Assembly: GCA_027365835.1 (NCBI GenBank)
Contig: DAHXLU010000097.1
Span: forward strand, 1-64,000
Reading direction: 5' to 3'
Source of the DNA: JAJZMA01 sp021850405
GTDB taxonomy: Bacteria > Chloroflexota > Dormibacteria > Aeolococcales > Aeolococcaceae
Length of the DNA: 64,000 nucleotides
Positions 60,880 to 64,000 of this stretch are shown piece after piece. Under the pieces are notes generated by a model that searched no databases, was not told the DNA's origin, and saw only the letters and a program-made list of their open reading frames with translations. The stretch's first letter is position 1. Each line of letters starts with the position of its first letter. The position numbers and the translations under genes were made by a program.

Positions 60880-62721
60880 ATGGCTGGGGATAGCTCGCAT
60901 GGTGCAACGGCCCACACAAAGCCTGGTCTTGATTACAAGTGGATAGCACTGTCCAATACAACACTTGGCATCCTCATGGCTACGATCAACTCTTCCATCC
61001 TGATTATTGCCATGCCCGACATCTTCCGGGGAATCCACCTGAACCCACTGGTACCGGCAAATACGAGCTATCTGCTCTGGCTGCTCATGGGATTCATGGT
61101 GGTTACCTCGGTCCTGGTTGTAAGTTTCGGCCGGATTGGAGACATGTTTGGCAGGGTAAAGATGTACAACCTGGGATTCATCATCTTTACGATAGGCTCA
61201 GTCCTGCTGTCAGTCACCTGGCTCAATGGGCCTGCCGGGGCTATCTGGCTTATCGCCATGCGCGTGGTGCAGGGAATCGGCGGCGCCTTCCTGTTTGCGA
61301 ACTCTGCGGCCATCCTGACTGATGCCTTCCCGCAGGACCAGCGGGGGCTTGCACTTGGCATCAACAATGTTGCTGGTATTGCGGGCTCATTTCTTGGTCT
61401 CATACTGGGCGGCTTGCTGGCGCCGGTTGACTGGCACATGGTGTTTGTTGTCTCGGTGCCATTTGGAATTGTTGGGACGGTATGGTCGATATGGAAACTG
61501 GAGGAAAAGGGAGTTCGCAAGGCAGCCAGGATAGACTGGTGGGGGAATCTCACCTTTGCGATAGGGCTTATCGCGCTCCTGGTTGCCATTACGTATGGGA
61601 TCATGCCGTACGGCAGCAGCAGCATGGGCTGGGGAAATCCGGCTGTCATAGCTGGCATCGTGGCAGGCATTGTTTTTCTGCTGGTATTTGCGCTCATTGA
61701 GACCAAAGTGGCCGATCCGATGTTCCGGCTGGGTCTGTTCCGGATCCGGGCGTTTGCAGCTGGGAATATCGCAAGCCTGCTAGCATCGCTTAGCCGCGGC
61801 GGGATGATGTTCACCATGATCATCTGGCTACAGGGCATCTGGTTGCCGCTTCATGGCTACAGCTTTGCCACAACACCGCTATGGGCCGGTATCTACATGC
61901 TGCCACTTACGGCTGGTTTTCTGGTAGCTGGCCCAGCATCTGGTATTCTCTCTGACCATTTTGGTGCCCGCCCCTTTGCAACCGGAGGCATGCTGCTCGC
62001 AGCAGTCAGCTTTCTCCTTCTCACTTTCCTGCCGATTGACTTTTCGTACATCTGGTTTGCGCTGCTGCTGCTTCTGAACGGACTTGCTATGGGTCTCTTT
62101 GCCTCGCCCAACCGGGCAGGCATCATGAACAGTCTGCCGCCTCATCAGAGAGGCTCTGGTGCAGGGATGGTTGCGACCTTCCAGAACTCCGCCATGGTGC
62201 TTTCGATAGGAATCTTTTTCACTCTTATAATTACCGGGCTCGCCGTACACCTTCCTGCTGCAATGCAGTCTGGGCTTGTCGCACAGGGGGTGCCGGTAGC
62301 ACTGGCCTCTACTATTTCCCATCTGCCACCGACTGCTACGGTATTTTCTGCCTTCCTTGGGTACAATCCCATGCAGTCGCTGCTGGGGCCGGCACTCGCC
62401 CACCTGCCCGCGGCCAATGCTGCCTACATCACCGGACGGCAGTTCTTTCCCCACCTGATAGCCTCATCCTTTGGGAAGGGGCTGGATGAGGCATTTTACT
62501 TTGCCATGGTGGGAAGTCTCGTTGCTGCGGTTGCATCCTACCTGCGAGGTGGAAAGTATCACTATCGCGATCCGGATGATGAACCGGTCCCAGTTGTGGC
62601 GGTCAGACCAGATACAACGACGCCTGTTGCAGCAGGCATGGATGCTTTCTCTGCAGATCCTGCAGAGGGTGGCAGGAGCCAGAGAGATGGGGTATCCGGA
62701 CTTGACAGTACACCGGCATGA
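60880..62721 (+). CDS. DHA2-type MFS multidrug transporter
   Basis: About 613 residues with 14 predicted membrane helices, the DHA2 (14-TMS) branch of the major facilitator superfamily, which exports drugs by proton antiport. The motif A region is GRIGDMFGRVKMYN (about 85-98) and motif C is seen as NNVAGIAGSFLGLILGG near 170. The first membrane segment contains NTTLGILMATINSSIL, typical of DHA2. GGAGGG stands 5 bases before ATG 60880; TTG 60865 and ATG 60868 lie further up. The stop overlaps the merR start. Confidence 0.9.
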   Translation: MAGDSSHGATAHTKPGLDYKWIALSNTTLGILMATINSSILIIAMPDIFRGIHLNPLVPANTSYLLWLLMGFMVVTSVLVVSFGRIGDMFGRVKMYNLGFIIFTIGSVLLSVTWLNGPAGAIWLIAMRVVQGIGGAFLFANSAAILTDAFPQDQRGLALGINNVAGIAGSFLGLILGGLLAPVDWHMVFVVSVPFGIVGTVWSIWKLEEKGVRKAARIDWWGNLTFAIGLIALLVAITYGIMPYGSSSMGWGNPAVIAGIVAGIVFLLVFALIETKVADPMFRLGLFRIRAFAAGNIASLLASLSRGGMMFTMIIWLQGIWLPLHGYSFATTPLWAGIYMLPLTAGFLVAGPASGILSDHFGARPFATGGMLLAAVSFLLLTFLPIDFSYIWFALLLLLNGLAMGLFASPNRAGIMNSLPPHQRGSGAGMVATFQNSAMVLSIGIFFTLIITGLAVHLPAAMQSGLVAQGVPVALASTISHLPPTATVFSAFLGYNPMQSLLGPALAHLPAANAAYITGRQFFPHLIASSFGKGLDEAFYFAMVGSLVAAVASYLRGGKYHYRDPDDEPVPVVAVRPDTTTPVAAGMDAFSADPAEGGRSQRDGVSGLDSTPA

Positions 62722-63236
62722 GCAACACGGTTGGCATTCCCGCCACGCCCCTTCTTTCTGCTGCGGGCACTGACTCACCTTCTTCGGATTCGCCCCCAGC
62801 GGGGCAATGTTCTCCCATGTTGCGCATTGGGGCGGTTGCAGAACGGACTGGAGTGTCTGAGCGAACCCTGCGCTACTACGAGGAGATTGGTCTTATTGTT
62901 CTCGCAGCCCACCCTGGCGGTGGAACCCGCCGTTATCAGGAGCAGGACGTAGCGCGCGTGGAGAGGATCAGGGAACTGCAGTCAGTGATGGGTTTTAATC
63001 TGTGTGAGATCCGGGAGATAATGGCGGCGGAAGACCGGCTGGAGGCGCTGCGCGGGCAGTACCATTCTGAAAGCGAACCAGCAAAGCGTGAGTTGCTGCC
63101 GCAGCTGCTGGATGAGGCGATTGGGGTGCTTACGGCAATACTGGTGCAGGTGGATGCCAAGTCAGAAAAACTGGCCCTGTTCCGTAGCGACCTCGCTCAC
63201 AGGATAGAGCGCTTCGAGCAGCTGCGCGCCGGGTGA
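62718..63236 (+). CDS. MerR-family transcriptional regulator
   Basis: A 172-residue regulator. The winged-helix core LRIGAVAERTGVSERTLRYYEEIGLI (about 36-60, given in part) and RRYQEQDVARVERIRELQSVMGFNL are MerR-like. A coiled-coil dimer helix follows, and there is no clear Cys-based metal site or large effector domain. The ATG overlaps the transporter stop (ATGA), so the two are coupled; it probably controls the exporter from the tandem operator at 60840. About 34 variable residues precede the core, and ATG 62820 is an alternative start. Confidence 0.85.
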   Translation: MSNTVGIPATPLLSAAGTDSPSSDSPPAGQCSPMLRIGAVAERTGVSERTLRYYEEIGLIVLAAHPGGGTRRYQEQDVARVERIRELQSVMGFNLCEIREIMAAEDRLEALRGQYHSESEPAKRELLPQLLDEAIGVLTAILVQVDAKSEKLALFRSDLAHRIERFEQLRAG

Positions 63237-63358
63237 CTTGCAGGCAGTCGCTCCTCAACGCCAGCAACTTAAAGGAGGTAAGGCTGCAGACGCAGTGCCA
63301 GCTGTCTGGAAAGCTGGGTAGCCGCCATGGGGGAAGAGATTATCGCCCCGGGTGAAGT

Positions 63359-64000
63359 TTATTCCAGTCGCGCAGTATCCACACTTTTTCCTGCTGCAAT
63401 AAGTTCTCTTGCCTGGTCTACCTTGCCAAAGCTGTTCCATGTAAGTATTCCGCGGGGGTGGCGCTCTGTGTCCAGATAGTAGACAGTTGCCTCCTTCCCG
63501 GGAGTGTGCCAGTCAACCATGCAGGGCATGGTGTTGTCCAGTATTCCGACCGCCTCATATCCATTGTCAAACAGGTCAGAATAGAAAAACGGAAGGTGGT
63601 CATACCGCTGCCCGGCTCCAGCCATGTTCATCCCGGCCGCCTTGCCATGCCGTATCGCATGGTCCTCATGCTCCACCCGCAGGGTTGTCTTTAGGGCAAG
63701 GCAGGGGAAGAGGGCTACATCACCGGCCGCATAAATGCCACTTGCGCCTTCTGCCTCCGCGAACTCGTTGACTGCTATTCCGTTGTCGCAGTGCAGCCCA
63801 CAGCTGGCGGCCAGTCCCGATTGCGGGGTGATGCCAAGGCCAGCCACCACTATGTTCGCTGCAGCATGGTCTCCGTTTGAGAGCGAGAGTTCCAGCTTTT
63901 CATGGTTGCGCCCAACTCCCCTGACGGTGAGACCGGGCATGATCCTGATTCCATGCGCTTCATAGTCTTTTGTGACCACAGCCGCCAGCTCTTTTGGCAG
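63359..64000 (-). CDS. FAD/NAD(P)-dependent oxidoreductase, C-terminal part
   Basis: This is the C-terminal portion, about 213 residues, of a pyridine nucleotide-disulfide oxidoreductase-type protein; the frame stays open to the right window edge. GIRIMPGLTVRGVGRNHEKLELSLSNGD in part is the end of the NAD domain; AANIVVAGLGITPQ and SGIYAAGDVALFPC are the FAD-binding GD motif region. The tail PFFYSDLFDNGYEAVG with YYLDTERHPRGILTWNSFGK belongs to the ferredoxin reductase/AIF-type C-terminal domain. It would take electrons from NAD(P)H to a ferredoxin or quinone. Confidence 0.85.
   Translation of the reverse strand: MPKELAAVVTKDYEAHGIRIMPGLTVRGVGRNHEKLELSLSNGDHAAANIVVAGLGITPQSGLAASCGLHCDNGIAVNEFAEAEGASGIYAAGDVALFPCLALKTTLRVEHEDHAIRHGKAAGMNMAGAGQRYDHLPFFYSDLFDNGYEAVGILDNTMPCMVDWHTPGKEATVYYLDTERHPRGILTWNSFGKVDQARELIAAGKSVDTARLE

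Overview
The window is the replication-origin neighbourhood of a bacterial chromosome of moderately high GC content. The core block runs dciA-recF-(glycosyltransferase)-dnaN-dnaA on the minus strand (23277-28904). It then switches to rpmH-rnpA-yidD-yidC-khpB-ndk on the plus strand (29311-32297), with parB-parA and a perfect parS palindrome about 7 kb further on (33832-35681). The dnaA-dnaN gap (27131-27350) has an AT-rich stretch and DnaA-box-like sequences and is my candidate oriC. The gene content (GAF-type DevS/DevR-like two-component pair, SUF operon led by an Rrf2 regulator, YyaL, DUF2510, DUF4388, many leaderless genes) suggests a deep-branching Terrabacteria lineage such as Chloroflexota or Dormibacterota. 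This is inference; no rRNA or tRNA gene was recognised in the window.

Layout. 1-13 kb: a PHP-domain phosphoesterase, an OmpR/HisKA two-component system, two exported BNR/YCF48-like proteins flanking a CPBP membrane protease, the thioredoxin-like YyaL protein, histidine ammonia-lyase and a lipoprotein. 13-17.6 kb: an unusual SF1B helicase with an internal zinc ribbon and a basic tail, a glutaredoxin-like/PDZ fusion and small proteins around a 41-bp divergent promoter. 17.9-23.3 kb: a single-domain response regulator, small membrane proteins, a DUF4388 protein and a coupled Ig-like/beta-propeller lipoprotein. 23.3-35.7 kb: the origin block, with lepB and a superoxide dismutase. 36-40.5 kb: a SRPBCC/SH3-like protein, a histidine kinase and its NarL-type regulator with two minus-strand genes between them, and a DoxD-like membrane protein.

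40.7-47.5 kb is one compact SUF iron-sulfur operon on the minus strand: rrf2-sufC-sufB-sufD-rieske-sufS-sufU-DUF59. It is followed by a 14-repeat secreted propeller protein, a divergent lipoprotein and a second, NifS/IscS-type cysteine desulfurase. 52-55 kb carries a PRC/MgtE-N/CBS protein translationally coupled to an NRAMP-related transporter. 55-64 kb is more accessory: a GNAT acetyltransferase, a decayed serine recombinase, a PfkB kinase, small and hypothetical proteins, an IDH/IPMDH-family enzyme, a DHA2 drug exporter coupled to a MerR regulator, and the C-terminal part of a FAD/NAD(P) oxidoreductase that leaves the window.

A recurrent feature is a TANNNT hexamer ending 6 or 7 bases before the start codon, without a Shine-Dalgarno sequence. 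I count 17 clear cases, which points to widespread leaderless transcription and helps to fix many starts. Genes inside operons use overlapping stop/start codons, and a minority have AGGAGG-like ribosome binding sites. Several convergent gene pairs are separated by GC-rich hairpins that mostly lack a T tract.
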